Part shown: one piece after another, positions 13,601 through 28,600 of the stretch
Layout of the letters: every line of letters begins with the position of its first letter
Position numbering within the stretch: the first letter of the stretch is position 1
NCBI RefSeq assembly: GCF_032854445.1
Contig: NC_088298.1
Location: 13,567,504-13,631,503, forward strand
DNA: 64,000 nt
Source: Liolophura sinensis
Lineage: Eukaryota; Mollusca; Polyplacophora; Chitonida; Chitonidae
Direction: 5' to 3'
Notes under the pieces: generated by a model
Database searches by the model: none
Seen by the model: the letters and a program-made list of their open reading frames with translations, nothing else
Told to the model about the DNA's origin: nothing
Program-made: the position numbers and the translations under genes

Positions 13601-16600
13601 TGTGCAACTTTGAAATGAGATGCCATTTGCCCCTTACTCATGCAAATGCAATGATTTGTTTATGTATAGCGTTAACAACAGAACACTAAAAATAACACCA
13701 CATCTGGTTTGCCAACACAGCCAGCTATATAAAATGAAACACCAACAGCAGCATCTACGCACTGTGACAGTTGATGAGCACACTGTAAGCCATAATATGT
13801 AAAAGTCATGCCGACAAATGTCAATACGCTCAGACAAATATAGTTACATGTCAGTACAAATACACCAGAGAGTTTGTCACGATCAGGCCTAGTTATTAAG
13901 TTACTGGCTTAAGGTCGCAGTTAAAACAAAGTCCTAGTCATTTCTATTTTCATAATGCACTTGGGAATGGATGACCCAGGACCCTGTGGTTTGATTTTCT
14001 CCACATGTATGAACATAGGCAGTGTACTACAGACTACAATCTTTGCCATTATGGTAATAACACCATGTCAACCTTTGACACATTTCTAGCTCATGGAACT
14101 GAGGTAATACTTCTAAAAATCTGAGCACAACAAAGAGTTTTGACAACAAAAAACAGTTGTCAGATCACGAACAACCGAAAACACACAGTCCTAACAGCAG
14201 ACTACCTGACCTCCCATTCTCTCGTCAAGTCTAAGCTGATTAATTATGTTCAAGAGTTCCCACCTGTACCTGTTCCTTGCCACAGTTCTTACATGTACCT
14301 GATCATTTGCTACAGTTCTTACAAGTACCTGATCATTTGCTACAGTTCTTACAAGTACCTGATCATTTGCTACAGTTCTTACATGTACCTGATCATGCAC
14401 TACAGTTTCTACCCAATCCTGTATTACTGTTCTTACCGCTTCATGTGCCACACTTGTTACTTCATCATGTGCTACAGTTTCTACCTAATCATGTGCCACA
14501 GTTCCTACCCAACCATGTGGCATAGTTCCTACCCAACCATGTGGCATAGTTCCTACCTAACCATGTGGCATAGTTCCTACCCAACCATGTGGCATAGTTC
14601 CTACCTAACCATGTGGCATAGTTCCTACCTAACCATGTGGCATAGTTCCTACCCAACCATGTGGCATAGTTCCTACCTAACCATGTGGCAAAGTTCCTAC
14701 CCAACCATGTGGCATAGTTCCTACCCAACCATGTGGCATAGTTCCTACCCAACCATGTGGCATAGTTTCTACCTAATCATGTGTCACAGTTCCTACTTAA
14801 CCATGTGCTACAGTTCCTACCTACCCATGAGCTGTATTTTCTACCCAACCATGTGCCGTAGTTTCTACCTAACCATGTGTCACAGTTCCTATCTAACAAT
14901 GTGCCATAGTTCCTACCTGACCATGTGCCACAGTTGCAAACTCTTCATGTGCAACATTTGCAAACTCTCCATGTGCCACAAAATGAATTATTATTGCTTA
15001 ATTCAACTTCATTATTTAATTATTTTATTTGATTGTTGTTTAACTCAAGAATTATATAAGTGAATAAGCACTATAATATCAGCATAGATTTACAGGTATT
15101 TGCTGCCTACCTATCTCTAGCTACCAACTTGCTTGAATTATTCTATTTGCTAAAACTAAAGGCCTCCCCTCTCCCCTCATAATGACAAAACATGTAAACT
15201 TTACAAAAGACAGGTGAATCCTGAACTAAAACAAGTCATGCAAGAAAATTACATGTAGCTATAAATTATCTCAGCCTGCATTTTAATTCTGCAATTATAA
15301 ACATACCATGTACATCCTTGCTGAATTTGAGCTCTGCCACTGATAGTACTCCATGTTGGTTTGGGAGAAATTGAACAGTTCAGTATTATCTCTCTGTGGG
15401 ACAGTACCTCTGCCCTTAAGGGGTTAGGCAGGGTCAGATTTTGAAGTGGGGGGTTTACCCGAGGTTATCTCTTTGACGAACTTATCAAAACAAGGGAGAT
15501 AAGTAGTCTCCCTACTTTCCAAAGAAGCTGGTATAACTTTTCAGATCACTGATCATAACTTCGTACCATAAAGTTTCTAACACTTCAAAAAGTCTGCCAA
15601 TACCACATGCTCAGTGTTCGAATATAATATTCGAACATAAATCTCTCCTCAAATCACAGACAACTCCTTGTTCCACTCTGGCAAATGATCCTGGTGAATA
15701 AAGGGCGAATCTCTGTATCCAAATCCAAGAACTCTCAAAAAAAAAAAAAAAAAAAACCTCCAGACCACACAAAACTGGACTATCAATTTTCCAGCTTCAG
15801 GGGAAACAAATTCCTGACAGGATTTTCCCTGACATGTCTCCTTGCCAGCCTCTGGCAGATAAACTTAGATTCAATTACAGTTTTCCCAAACACAGACAAG
15901 TTTATAGAGGATTAATTGGCAACCCCTCAGTGGTTTCCATCAGCAGACATCTCTATCATTAACATTCAGAGGTCATGACCTGTGTGGAGACAGAATTGTG
16001 AACAATCCATCCCACTGTTGGTAAGACTGCAGCCATATCCCCGTCACGAACATCCTATTTACTTACATTTTCATTAAAAATAAACACCCTCTTTTAATAT
16101 TATTGTTCACCTTCTGAAGACTGTGGGAGAGAAACATTCAGATTCTTCAGCAAGAGTAAATGTTCACTTGATCACACTGTAATTAACCTCAAGCTTCTGT
16201 CCATGAAAACTATTTAAAGAGAGACAAGCTCTTTTCACCAATGTTAAATAACCTGAACATTACACATATGGGGAACAGTTTTTCCACAGCAAGGAATGTT
16301 CTGCCTCTTATCTGGATAATTCACTTTTCAAAACTGAGAAAATGGCAACTGCTTGAAAACTTTCAGCACAATTTTTTTTTACGAACCAGGAACTCAATAA
16401 AAACTGATCCTTCCAGTGAACTCACCATAAATCATGATAATGTAAGTTAGAAAAATACCCGTCAGAGAAATAAGCTATTGTTCGTCCTTTTAGATATTTG
16501 ACAAGTCCTTATCCAAAACAGAGCTTTTAAACACAACTATAACAACGGCAACTGGTAGTAAATTCACCCACATGAACATCAAAACATCCAATCAGATAAT

Positions 16601-19600
16601 TTTTCAGAACTCAGCTGAACTTTCTCACTTGCGTCTTCGGACAACCCGAACAATAGCAGTCCTCCCAAAGTGTGTCCGAGCTCTTTGTCCTACGATTCCT
16701 GTGTTTGAACCCATCAACAAAAGTATCACAACAGTATATCAGGATCGCCACCTTCAACACAAAGACCAACTTCCCAACTGAGCAGATATTATCACTAAGG
16801 AATTTTGGACTCCAAGAAGAAAGCACACAAGACTCTCCACATGATCACTTATTCTCCAGGGCACATAACGCAGCTGCAAATTGGTAAAAAACCCAAAGGG
16901 CCTATTCCACTGGGATAGACATGTAGAGGTGTGAAAACTCCAAAGGGCCTATTCCACTGGGATAGACATGTAGAGGTGTGAAAACTCCAAAGGGCCTATT
17001 CCACTGGGATAGACATGTAGAGGTGTGAAAACTCCAAAGGGCCTATTCCACTGGTATAGACATGTAGAGGTGTGAAAACCCCTAAGGGCCTATTCCACTG
17101 AGATAGACATGTAGAGGTGTGAAAACTCCAAAGGGCCTATTCCACTGAGATAGACATGTAGAGGTGTGAAAACCTCAAGGACCAGTACCACAAAATGTTC
17201 ACATTATTAGGATTAAGGATCTGGAACAAGCTAACATGATGGCCCCAGTAATTCTGGGGCGAGAAGCTGAGACAAACGCAACAGAAAAGTCTCGTCCAGA
17301 TGCTAAGGCTTTCGAAGGAAGTTGGTAAGGCAAACTTTCGGTTGATTCTGAGTGGAGGTAGACAGCACATGAAGACGTACTGTACAGCTGTTGGCCGAGT
17401 CCGGCAGGATATTACCAGTGAATCCTCACTCCATGTGCTATTTCTGACAACCAGATAGTTTTTTTTTTTTTGCTGCGGACATCTATTTAACAGAGGGAGT
17501 GTTGCTGTAGAAATCCTAAAAACTCTACTCATCACTGACCAATTCAACCCATGAAAAGCTTACTTAAGCTACTAGAAATACTTGAATCTTTTCAAATAAA
17601 TTTAGTTTCTTGTAGCAGTAAATAAGGCAAATAAGACTTCCAGAGATGTGATGGTTCTCTTAAAGCCACAGACTTTTAATAAAACTTTCGCTCAAGGGTA
17701 TGTTTTTTTCAAACAATGGTACCTTATGGTCTTACAGCAGAGGCTGTCATGATCACTTGCCTTTTGGAATCATGCCAAGACTGCCAATATAAATTCTATG
17801 TATGTAGCCTACATTACCCTTTCCAATCTACCATCTTTAACCAAAAATTAGTTAACACTTCTACCATCTGGTATAACTTCCAATGACAAATCTGCTACAA
17901 ATGTTGCAAATCTGAAATTTCCATCACCTGAAAATTTGTTTAAGTTTATATCTGTCTACAACTGCAAACAATTCGAGATACATCTGAATGTGCCAGGATG
18001 TAATACAGCCTCCATTTATTTTGGACCAATCATTATCTTGCGTTTTATTAACCCCCTTATCCTAGTCCATCCTGTCTGTTCAATTTCAACCTATGCAGAA
18101 CAAATGAAAGCCAGATGAGGGTCATGAGGAGGTGAACAGTCTGACACATGACAGTCATTATGTAACATTTACCCTTTCAGGGTACAGCCACCATTGTGTG
18201 AGGAGGTAAGACACAACAATTAACAATGAATTCTAACCTTTGATAATTCATCTAGAAAAATTTCTTACTTATAGATAACCTAACATATTGTTACATGCAG
18301 ATAACAGCACATATTTCATGTATTTCTGTTTAAACCTCAAACCGATTTTCCCACAAATGTGCAGAATCATGATGTGAAAAAACAAACAAACCATTGTTTA
18401 ACGCATGACGAAGTAACGCAGTAATGCAGTGTGATTTAAACGTCTAGAAAGATGCCGGCACCTAAGCAGATGAACCATTCTCTCGACCCTCTTTAGCCGA
18501 CATATGCCAGACAGATGGACACTTCTGTTCTTGTGAAGCAGAAATCTCCAAAACATCACAATTGCCTTCTCGATTACACCCTTCTGCAAGGCTGGAAATC
18601 TCCCTAATGCTATTGAGTCACACAAGTCTACGCAAGACCGACCCAATGAAAAAAAATAAAACAGGAACTCTGAACATATTTTACAGGAAATAAATACTGG
18701 ATTTATAGATTATACTAACAGCCCCATGGTTCACAACCAAGCGTCTGACTAGTGTCTAGGACATGTGGCCAGGTTGATGCTGAGTGCTGACTTTCCTATG
18801 CGTGTACTTTCACTAAAAGTGTAGTTCTATTGACTTGCAGGTTTACATTAACTGTTCTAAGTTCTATACATGTACATATGTATATGTGTATTGATGTGTA
18901 CTTGAAATTGTGGCTTTACATTCGTACATGTATGTGTACTTTAAGTGTAAATGTGCAGGTGTATTTCAAGCATGGGTGTGTACATTTGTATACCTATGTC
19001 TTCTTTAAGAGGAGTTCTGTACAAGGTTGAAATGACCTACATATGGCTGTCAAATTCTACTAATGTTCCAGGGCTAGCTTCCTGTTATATTTGATAGCAC
19101 ATATTGTATGCTTGTAAAATAACACTGACCAATCAGTTCAAAGTAACCAAAGCTAATTTGCATAATATATTCCTGCACCAAACATTATATGCAACGGTTT
19201 GCATAAAAAACCCATAATAATTCAGCATAGAATAAGTTTGAAATAAACAGCTTTTTTGTTATAAAATAGGCAGAAAAAGAATGAAACGATTCATAATTTT
19301 GTTCAAACCACCTGGCATGGCAATCCAAGCATAGCAAAATTATCACACAGAATTCTTTGATCATTTCACATAAAAATGAAAGTGGTCTCATGCATGATGC
19401 TTACCTTAAAATTAATAATGGAATATTACTATATATTTTTTGTTTCCAAGAGGAAAGTAGACTAATTTCATTTTGAATGTGAAAAGATCAAAGATCACTG
19501 TTGAACAATATATTGTATTAATACTCAAGAAATATTAATGAAAGGCAGCAGAATTCTGGTTTACTTTATGAAGTAATAAGAAAAAAAAAAGGGAATGAAA

Positions 19601-22600
19601 AAAAGTGAACGAAAAAAAAGTGAGAAAGGAGCGAAGTTTGTGCAATGCAGGACTTAGGTTCATGACCTTCCCAGCACAGGTTTCTGAACATAATGGGTGG
19701 AAAAATTACAGTACACCAAAAGTAACTCCCAATATTCATAATTGAAACCAGGGTACATAGCATAGACCAGAATGATGCCACCTTACAAAATCATAACTGC
19801 AAAAAATGTCAACTGGGCCTGCATAAAAAACCCCAAATCTCAACACAGTCAAAATCTCCACGCATACAATATAGGATACTTTTCTGTAAATCTGTCGGAA
19901 TGTTTTCTTTGCAAATCTAACCACATTTGCTCAAATCACTATGTCCTAATATACATGTAAATTTTGATAATGATGCCACTGCATCCAGATTAACCTCCCA
20001 AGGAACCCAACAGTTTTCTCTTCAGTTCTGAGCCTGACATTTTTTGCAGTGTATCTATCAACAGATCTGTACATTATGAGATAGGAATACAATCCAAACC
20101 GTCAAGCCAACGTACAGTGGGGACATGCAGGTAAACGTTGTCCCAATCCGGTGACATGCTGCGCTCACGGTAGTTACTCACGGTCTGGTGGCTTTCAAAC
20201 GATCGCTTCAGCGTGTTGACTTCCTCTGATGTACTATACCCAGAGTTGCCACTGCTGCGCTGCAGTGTGCTGGGTTGAGAAATGCTGGCAGCTGACGAAT
20301 GCAGGAGTCGTTCCAACTCGTCCAAGGTTCGAGTCGTTTCCAAGTGATCAGGAGAAGTTGGTTTTGAACTCACTGAAGAGTTGAAACAAGGCAGGTTAAT
20401 CTTTGAAACATATACATGTTTATTTTTGTATATATATATATATATATATAATAATAATCGATGCACTAATTAAACATCCACAACTCTTCAACCTCGCTTT
20501 ATAGTGCCATGAGCGTTCAGATTCTATATCCACTCCTAAATTTCAAAGAGGCATAAAAAATTACTTGATTTCACTGACCATATAATTAACCATATCATTT
20601 ACGTATGGATATATGTCATTAAAGAGTGATGTTCACACAGGAACACAAGACAATAAATTAATAAAATACAAGCAGGTTGAAGAACTGCAATACAAAATTA
20701 AAGTATAGGACACCAGTGTTACACCCCCTGGCAATGCGAAGTGTGCCCATCCAACATTCATATAAGAATGCAAGCAAATATTACACATTATGAATGGCGC
20801 ATGTCACAGGATGAGTTCATTATGTTTCAGGGGGTGTCAAAACAGGCAAATATTTATCTTGAGGCTTGATGCATACACATGCTAATTCTAAGGACAAAAC
20901 CATCCTTTCTTTGATTTTAAGTAAAATAGAAATGTGTTTGACAAGAGTTACCCCCCTTAATCTGCCTAACAGATTCCATTTTGAAACACACGGCATGTGA
21001 GCCCTATTCTTAATAGGTTTGAGCCACTTGAAACTACACGTAGCTATCTAATCCGGAATCTATAGGGTGATACACATGAAAAACTTATTTGGTTTCAAAT
21101 ATCCAAACAAGCACCTACATACTATGAATAAATTTACATATATAGTATGGTATATTTAAAGTATGAGAAAGCAGAATTTACATTTAAGTCTCACTAGTCT
21201 TGATAGATGATTTTGGAAAGAGCTCATCTCATGTACATTTATGTCCTATTTTCTCTATTTTTTATCCTATGTTAATTCCAGCAGATTAGTGTGTATCACG
21301 GACACCAGCTAAACCTGTGGTAAGACATTAACCCAATATCAAAAATCAAAATCTACTCCGAAAGCTTCTCACTTTAAGATTTTAATACTTCTAATAATGA
21401 ACTAAGGATACGTGTAGGCGTGTAAAAGTAAGATTTATCATGAACACATCTGCTTCTGTTGAAGATGTTCCCAACTTGGCTTAAACACTTCCCGTTAGTG
21501 TTTACAGAGTGTGACATAACGAGAATTTGGAAATGTAGAATCTCTAAGGATAAGTTGCACAGGAGAGTTTTGTCCTTGTATGCTAAAAACATTCATAATG
21601 GCAAATTCACTGACACAAGCTTTACTCTTACATACTTACTGTTCACTTTTGTTTTTTCTCCAATTATTCAAAAACATATATAGATGCAAGAAGCCCATCA
21701 ACATATACGTATCATGAAAAACAAATTGTTTCGTGCAAAAATAATACGTCAACACAATTAATAAGAATAACATTAAAAAAAAAATTTCAAATACATATTT
21801 TTAAAACAAAAGACCACTGAACCACTTCCCGTGGAACTTTTTCGAAGATGTTTCCGACAGGCAAACGGATAAATAGCAGCATGCTTTCAACCATGATAGG
21901 GGTTGACAACACTAGAAGCCAAAAGTATTAATTTGCTCACTATATAGGCTGTAACAACATAATATACTTGGCTATGCTAGATTTTGTTAGTAAAATTTTT
22001 AAAGAGACTATATACATGACAGAGAGTTTTCAACCGGTCATTTCAATAACAAATGATTTAACTGATTTCTCATGTTTCTCTGACAGTCAGGGTGAGCGTC
22101 AGGAAGTTGTTACTTTGTCAGTCTATAAAAAGATTCAGGATCCAACAATGAAGTGGAACAGAGATCCAAAAAAGCAGTCCTTCTAACTTTGTCAGAGAGA
22201 TATTTACACATTTATCATCTTTTGTTCATCAGTAATTACTATGGCCTGGTAAGAACTTTTTAGGCAATGTTTTTCTTACATCGATCATAATTTAGTCAAT
22301 GTCCAGATACAGGTAGTGAAAGTTGATATCCCTTTGGACAAATCACTACTCATATATAGTGATTAACTTGATCAATGGACAATACAGGTCAATGATGTAG
22401 TGGACAGTAGATTAGATCAGCTAGGAAGAAAACAGGAAAACATCCAGGCTGTCAATTTCTCATGATGGTCACAAATTGAAATGTTGATGTTCTTTTCTGT
22501 CATCATGTCCTGAAGTTTTTGTCAGAATCTACACAAAAGACTTCACTTTAACATCTTTTTTTTTTTGTTCTCAAATATTTTCCATCTTCCTGAGAGAAAC

Positions 22601-25600
22601 AAAGAGAAGGCAATCTCACCAGTTATCATGAGACCCTGGTTAAAACAATCACTGGCACAGCCTCTTTGAATTAATGTTCCCAAATATGCAAAAAACCTTT
22701 GAATATATGCTTATAACGGTACATGGGTTTCAAGCAGGCTGCTTATATATGTGCTCTAAGAGGTGCCCAGATAATGGTGTTGATTTTTCTTTTCAGTAGG
22801 GCGTGTGCACGATTGCCTCAGAGACGTCTGCGAAGAGGTTCCAGGTGGGGGCATGGCCAAGTATGTAAATCAGCAGTGTATATACCTCCTGGCCTATGGA
22901 CGTGCACCTCCGTGACGAGCTGCTGGTAGTTAGGCGATGTGTTGCTAGGGGGCGACGTGTGGGTAGGGGAGAGGGTTCTGGGCTCGGGGATGTAAGGGTA
23001 CTGTTTGCTTTCCGTGTTTTCTGATTTGCTGGAGGTCTGGTACGACTGGTAGGATGTTGTTGCCTGAAACTGAGGCGGGATAGGGGAGTACGATTGTGGG
23101 GGGGAGATGGGGGGAGGGGTTTGGGCCGAGGCTCGAGTCATCCGTGTCACATGACGGTCATAGGACCTATCAGAAAACTGTCGCTGTAGTGGTCTACCTG
23201 TTGACTGCCACTCCTTGCTCCCAGAGGTGGATCTCTGTCTCATGTAGTCCCTGCTGCTTCCACGGATTGGGGGTGTAATTGGGGCAGAGGTGGGGGTCAT
23301 AGAGCGCTGCATGCCGGGCGAAGGCGGTGGTTTGTTAGAGAGAGGTCGGCTAGCACCATTAGTAGTATAGTAGGTCTCCTGTGTCCATGTGTGCGTGTTC
23401 ATTCCCCCGTCGTAACGAGCATCAGAAATCTGATCGGCAGTGTTTTGTCTCCTCAGTGTGGCGCTGGCATGGGAGTATTGCGGCCGAGATTTCCAAATGT
23501 CGTCTGAAGCACCGACACTGGCCGATCTGTGAATGGGGAAGGCGGATGTTGGTCCATTCATCAGGGGAGAGAAATCTGTTTCATCCGTCTCGCTCTCCGC
23601 TCGCCTCCTATAATTGGACTGGGCACCTTTAAGCTCAGCTACAAGACGCCGTTCCTGCATAGAGCGTTCATGCAAATCTTTACCTTCCTGTTTCGTTTTC
23701 AGCTTGGTTTGTTGTTGCTGTAGCCATGACAACGGCTGGCCGGAATCGCTACGGCTGTCAACTGTTCGGTACATGTACATGTCTTCACTACGGGTGTCAA
23801 AATCACTCCTGTAGGGCAGCGTGTGGGTGCGAATCGGGGGTGTTGGGGCACCAGAGCTTGGGCTGCGAACTCGCTCCCGCTCTAAAGACTGAAACGATCG
23901 AGAGGATTCAATAGCCGATGCTGGTGTGTATGAGAAGGCATTCTTGGGGATGTATGCTGGTCTGTCAGACTTCTGTTCCTCATGGACAGTGCGTGAGGTT
24001 TTAATCACACGCTCCTCTCGAAATCCAGGCTGGTTGAAAGTAGTTTCTGATCGCTGCACCGTTATTTTCTGCGGGATGTCTCCAGAGCTTCCAAACGATG
24101 TTGTTGTCCATGTTTTTGTCTGGCTTCCATCTTTATTTCTGGTGACCATGGGCAATGTTGCTTGGTCTTTCATCAAATCCTTCAAAATGTCATCCAACTG
24201 CGACTGATCATTGGATTTGCGAGTATCAGAAGAGAGCTGGTTGTAACTTCGTGACGCGGTGGAATATGAGCTCGACGAAAGTTCGCTGCCACGGTAGCCG
24301 GAATAACCTGAGATGGGAATCAAAAGAGAAAGACAAATTAACACTGCAAAGTTGATAAATGCATGCTAATGGAAAACCAATTAAACTTTAGAAACCTATA
24401 TGTATTGATACAATGACAACATACATGTAGATTATCTTCATGTCAATGCTAGAATAAACTAATAATGCAGTTACGAACCCCCCAAAAACAACACTTGGCA
24501 GTTTTATAAATAAAGTTTTTAACTCAAGATAAGTTCTACTTATGCCATTATTATGGACAAATACCACTCCCCAGGTTAAGTGGTGACTGATTACTTTTCT
24601 GATGACGGATTGGTTGATTGATGACAGATTGGTTTATTGATGACGGATGGATGGGAGTTACCTATACACATCACCATATTAGACCATGTCAACAAAATGT
24701 TGGAATGAGCTGTTAAGGACAGAGGTGCAAAGAGCTAATAAACTTTGGCATCATGCTATAATTTCACCTTTCCAAACTTAGTGAAATATTCGCACCTTTC
24801 CGATAGTTTGATGTCATTATTCCTAAGTTTGAAGACATCGTCGAAAAGTTGACAATGTACCATGATTTATTTGATTAGATACACAGATTTTTCACTTTAA
24901 CAATGGTGGGAAAGTGGACATTCTATAACACCCCTCCTGACTTACTTCTGTAGATTAGCTGGTCAGCCAAAGTTTCCCACTTCTTTGATGTGAAGTTGAT
25001 CAGTTAGCATAAAAACAATTTTTGTTGGGTTTGTGTTGGTAGGGAATGTGTTTTGGGAATTCTGATTTATGAAAAAGATATGGATATTTACAGATATTAC
25101 TACTGAAAAAAAAAGAAAGAAATTCAAAAAGCCCAACAAAACATTTAGAGTTGGGTCCTTTTTTTGGAGTGTCAGTCGGGTTACCCTGAAGAAATGATGG
25201 ACACCATTTGAAATCAAAATTCTAACAGATAAATGGGTGAGTTGGGAGAATATAAGATATGTATTAGCGGTGTGATGTAAAACTGATTTTCTTCAACGAT
25301 ATTAAGATTGGTAACTTACAATACGTGACTGGAATATAAAACAAGTTATGCAAACAATCTATGCAAAACATGGTACAAATGCAAGAAAAAATGTTACTTA
25401 TACGAATACGTTCAACAATCATTTAGTCAATATTAGTAAGAAAAGAGACCGATCATTAAAAATAGTAGTAAGAAATTAAGAAGACTTATAACCCAGGAAA
25501 TGAAATATAAACGAAGAATATGAATAAACAGCAAGAATTTTATACTTTACACTGCCAAATTTGCTGCAATCAAAAGGCCTAATGATAATAATTGACAAGA

Positions 25601-28600
25601 ATTCATCATTTGAAGAAAAATCTAAAAAAAAATCCCCCAAAACTAAAAACAATCATAACTTTTCATAATTCTGAACTTAAAATTTACAGGAACTTTAAAG
25701 AATGAGAGAGATCTCTAAAAACATCTTAGTTTGAATCCAGGATAAACACAATATAAAATACAGTTCTGTTAAAAGAAGACATGGATTCTTGCTGAAATTT
25801 AATCCTTGAATTCTTCAAGCTTAGCTGCAATTTTCTTCAAATCAAAATCTTCTGAATTGCTGAAAACCGAAGTATGTTACATAGACAATGAAAACATGCT
25901 GTTAGGATATGAAAGGTGATGTACCAGATTCCACGTTTGGGGCATGCGTATGTGACGACCCATTCTCTAAAGGGGCGCTACCATTCTGAAGGGGCGTTTC
26001 CACGCGCCGTTTCTGCACCCGGGCATAAAGACCTTCCTCCACCGGTAGTTCGTTCTTGAATTCGGTGACGTTGAAATTTTGAAATCTTATTCCACCAGGT
26101 GGCAGCCCGTTTTCCTTCAGGTCTGTCGATAATGAAAGATGCTCTTTGTTAGCGTGAGGCTGTAGTGTAAACTACATATAGCTGATTGCTATCGTTTTTG
26201 TTTTCTTTTTCTTATACTTTCTTTCAGCTTATAGAACATGAGGATTATAAAACATGAGGATTATAAAACATGAGGATTATAAAACATCAGGATTATACTA
26301 AGTTTGACGAGCTCACAAACACACACACTTTTCTTTTTTGTATAACGACCTACAAAAGCAACCGATCCATTCCCCAAGAGATGAGGATCAGTTACTGCAA
26401 CAAAATCTCTGATACCACTGGAACTCGATCCAAATTAGAAATGAAACATTTCACTACATTTAATTCTGTGCACATAAATCCATTATTCTGTTTTCTGAGG
26501 TGATTATGGTGCCAATGTTAAGTTCTCTTTATCTCAAAGTAACTGTTTTGAGCAAAGTTCAGCTAAGTTTCAGATTGCATGCAATAAACTGGAATATTTG
26601 AAAATCTGATCAATATTTGTCCACTTCTAAAATGGATGAAAACTACAGGGAGCTGCTAGCCTCGAGGCTTCCTTTGATTCAACCCCTAATTCATTATGGA
26701 GGCTAAATGAGTAGAAATGCTAGGGGCATCAAGTGATTTCTATGGGGTTTTTTTTTTTCAAGAAATCTTGCTGTATTACACTCAGGAAAACTAAGTGTAT
26801 GCCACACCTGTTTTCCATTATGTTAGAGAAACAAAACATCAAAGCACTACAAAATAAACCTTTTTATGTATACAGACTAAACTGAGTACATGTACAAGTG
26901 TAAACTGTGATTAGAAACATCAACTGACCAATGACACGCTTTGTTGTATACTGACATGACACTTTCATTCAATCAATCAACATCACCCTTATATAGGCCA
27001 CTCACTCATGCATATTATGTTTATTATGTTCAGGATTATAATTTTTTTTCTTTCTCCAAAGCAGTCACTACATACCTTCAAGAGTGTTGTTGTCCAAAAG
27101 GGCATTGAAATTTTCGTACGAGTCCCAACGAATCAAAGCGTCTCCTACTTCGTCTACAGGCACAGTCACATCTGATTTAAAACCAGTCACTGGAAACAGG
27201 AAATCCGAGATCAAATACATATGTATGTCAGAACATATCACCCTATGCCACAAGTTATTCAGTGAGATAGAACAAGCTTCAATGGCATCATATTAAATCT
27301 ATATATTCCAAAAGACGTTTGGGGGCCTCAGATGGTTAGCGCGCTAGCGCAGCGTTATGACCCAGGAGTCTCTCACCAATGCGGTTGCTGTGAGTTCAAG
27401 TCCAGCTCATGCTGGCTTCCTTTCCGGCTGTATGTGGGAAGGTCTGCCAGCAACCTGTGGATGGTCGTGGGTTTCCCCCAAGGTGCCATTTTATATGTGA
27501 AATATTCTTGAGTACAGCGTAAAACACCAATCAAATAAATAAATAAATAAATCCAAAAGACATTCAAAAACAATCATCCATGAGCTGCATCTTTTTCCTT
27601 CCAGCCATAAATCTGACACAAAAATACTTCCGACTTGTACCAGATAAATGAAAATTCTTGACAAATGACACATGATGCCTTTGACATGTCATATATAGAC
27701 ACCAATCCACCTATATTTACATCTAGCATATACATGTATAACTGCAACAACGACAGAGGTACAGTTCGCATTAAATCACATTCAAAAGTCATCAGGAAAT
27801 GTTATCAGGATCGGTAAGGCCATTCACCTGAAAACTGACCTATTTATTTATTTGGTTGGTGTTTTATTATTTATACATCAGAGAAATCTAAATATTTCCT
27901 TCACCGATAAAAATGATATCTTCACTAGTTAGATATCAGTTTTGTTATTACATTTTGCTATTACACTGCTGGAGACCTTGACCCATGACATCATGCATCC
28001 CAAGGCCGTGCACTTCCGCGCAATATATAGTTCGCCAAAAAAAGAGGTAGAAATTCTCCACAGGCTTAATTTACGTAAATACTTATATTGCATTAGCATT
28101 AAACAGCTTTGTAGAATGTATAATTACTTATAAACAGCATTTAAAACTGTAAAAAGGTTTTGTGAGTGCGGACGTGAACGAAATTGCAGTGTGTATGAAT
28201 AGAATCAGAACGAGGCACATTGCTTATTTTTTTCACGGATGCAACAGATTAACTGATACGCATTTATATACAAGTAGAGAAAATATCAGGATATAAATAA
28301 TAAACAGAATATTGCTAAGTGACGGTCGAATACCATAAAAACCATGTTCTCGTGAAAGGTAGAAATGATAACCCACTTGACGCTTTGCGTCTCATGGGCT
28401 ATCACTTACACCTCTCACTCGAACAATATATATGGTATTCAACCTTCACTGTGCAATATCCTCTATTTACGCCATACTCAAAAATACTTCACTTATACGA
28501 CGGCGGCCAACATTATGGTTGGAAGGAAACTGGGCCGAGCCCTTGGGAAACCCATAACCATCCGCAGGTTGCTGACAGACCTTCCCACGGACATGCCCAT

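Larger units (their letters stand above)
6086..20115. other. 14.0-kb tensin intron rich in repeats
   Basis: Between linker exons with matching phase 0 ends. Contains SINE copies (6738-7086, 7213-7377, 10476-10742), tandem arrays (12639-13095, 13212-13592, 14282-14980, 16891-17172), a CT microsatellite near 11843-11868 and a G-rich run near 12120-12175. I found no convincing exon, but a phase-neutral exon could be hidden. Confidence 0.7.

Noticed and set aside
14140-15063. 307-codon frame as a gene
   Set aside because: Openness follows from the 24-bp and 30-bp tandem units; other frames are open too and no start context or domain supports it.
18398-18646. 82-codon Arg-rich minus frame as a hidden tensin exon
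   Set aside because: No bounding acceptor/donor in the required phase and no tensin-like composition.
22723-24355. Several plus-strand open frames
   Set aside because: All are shadows of the large tensin exon on the minus strand.
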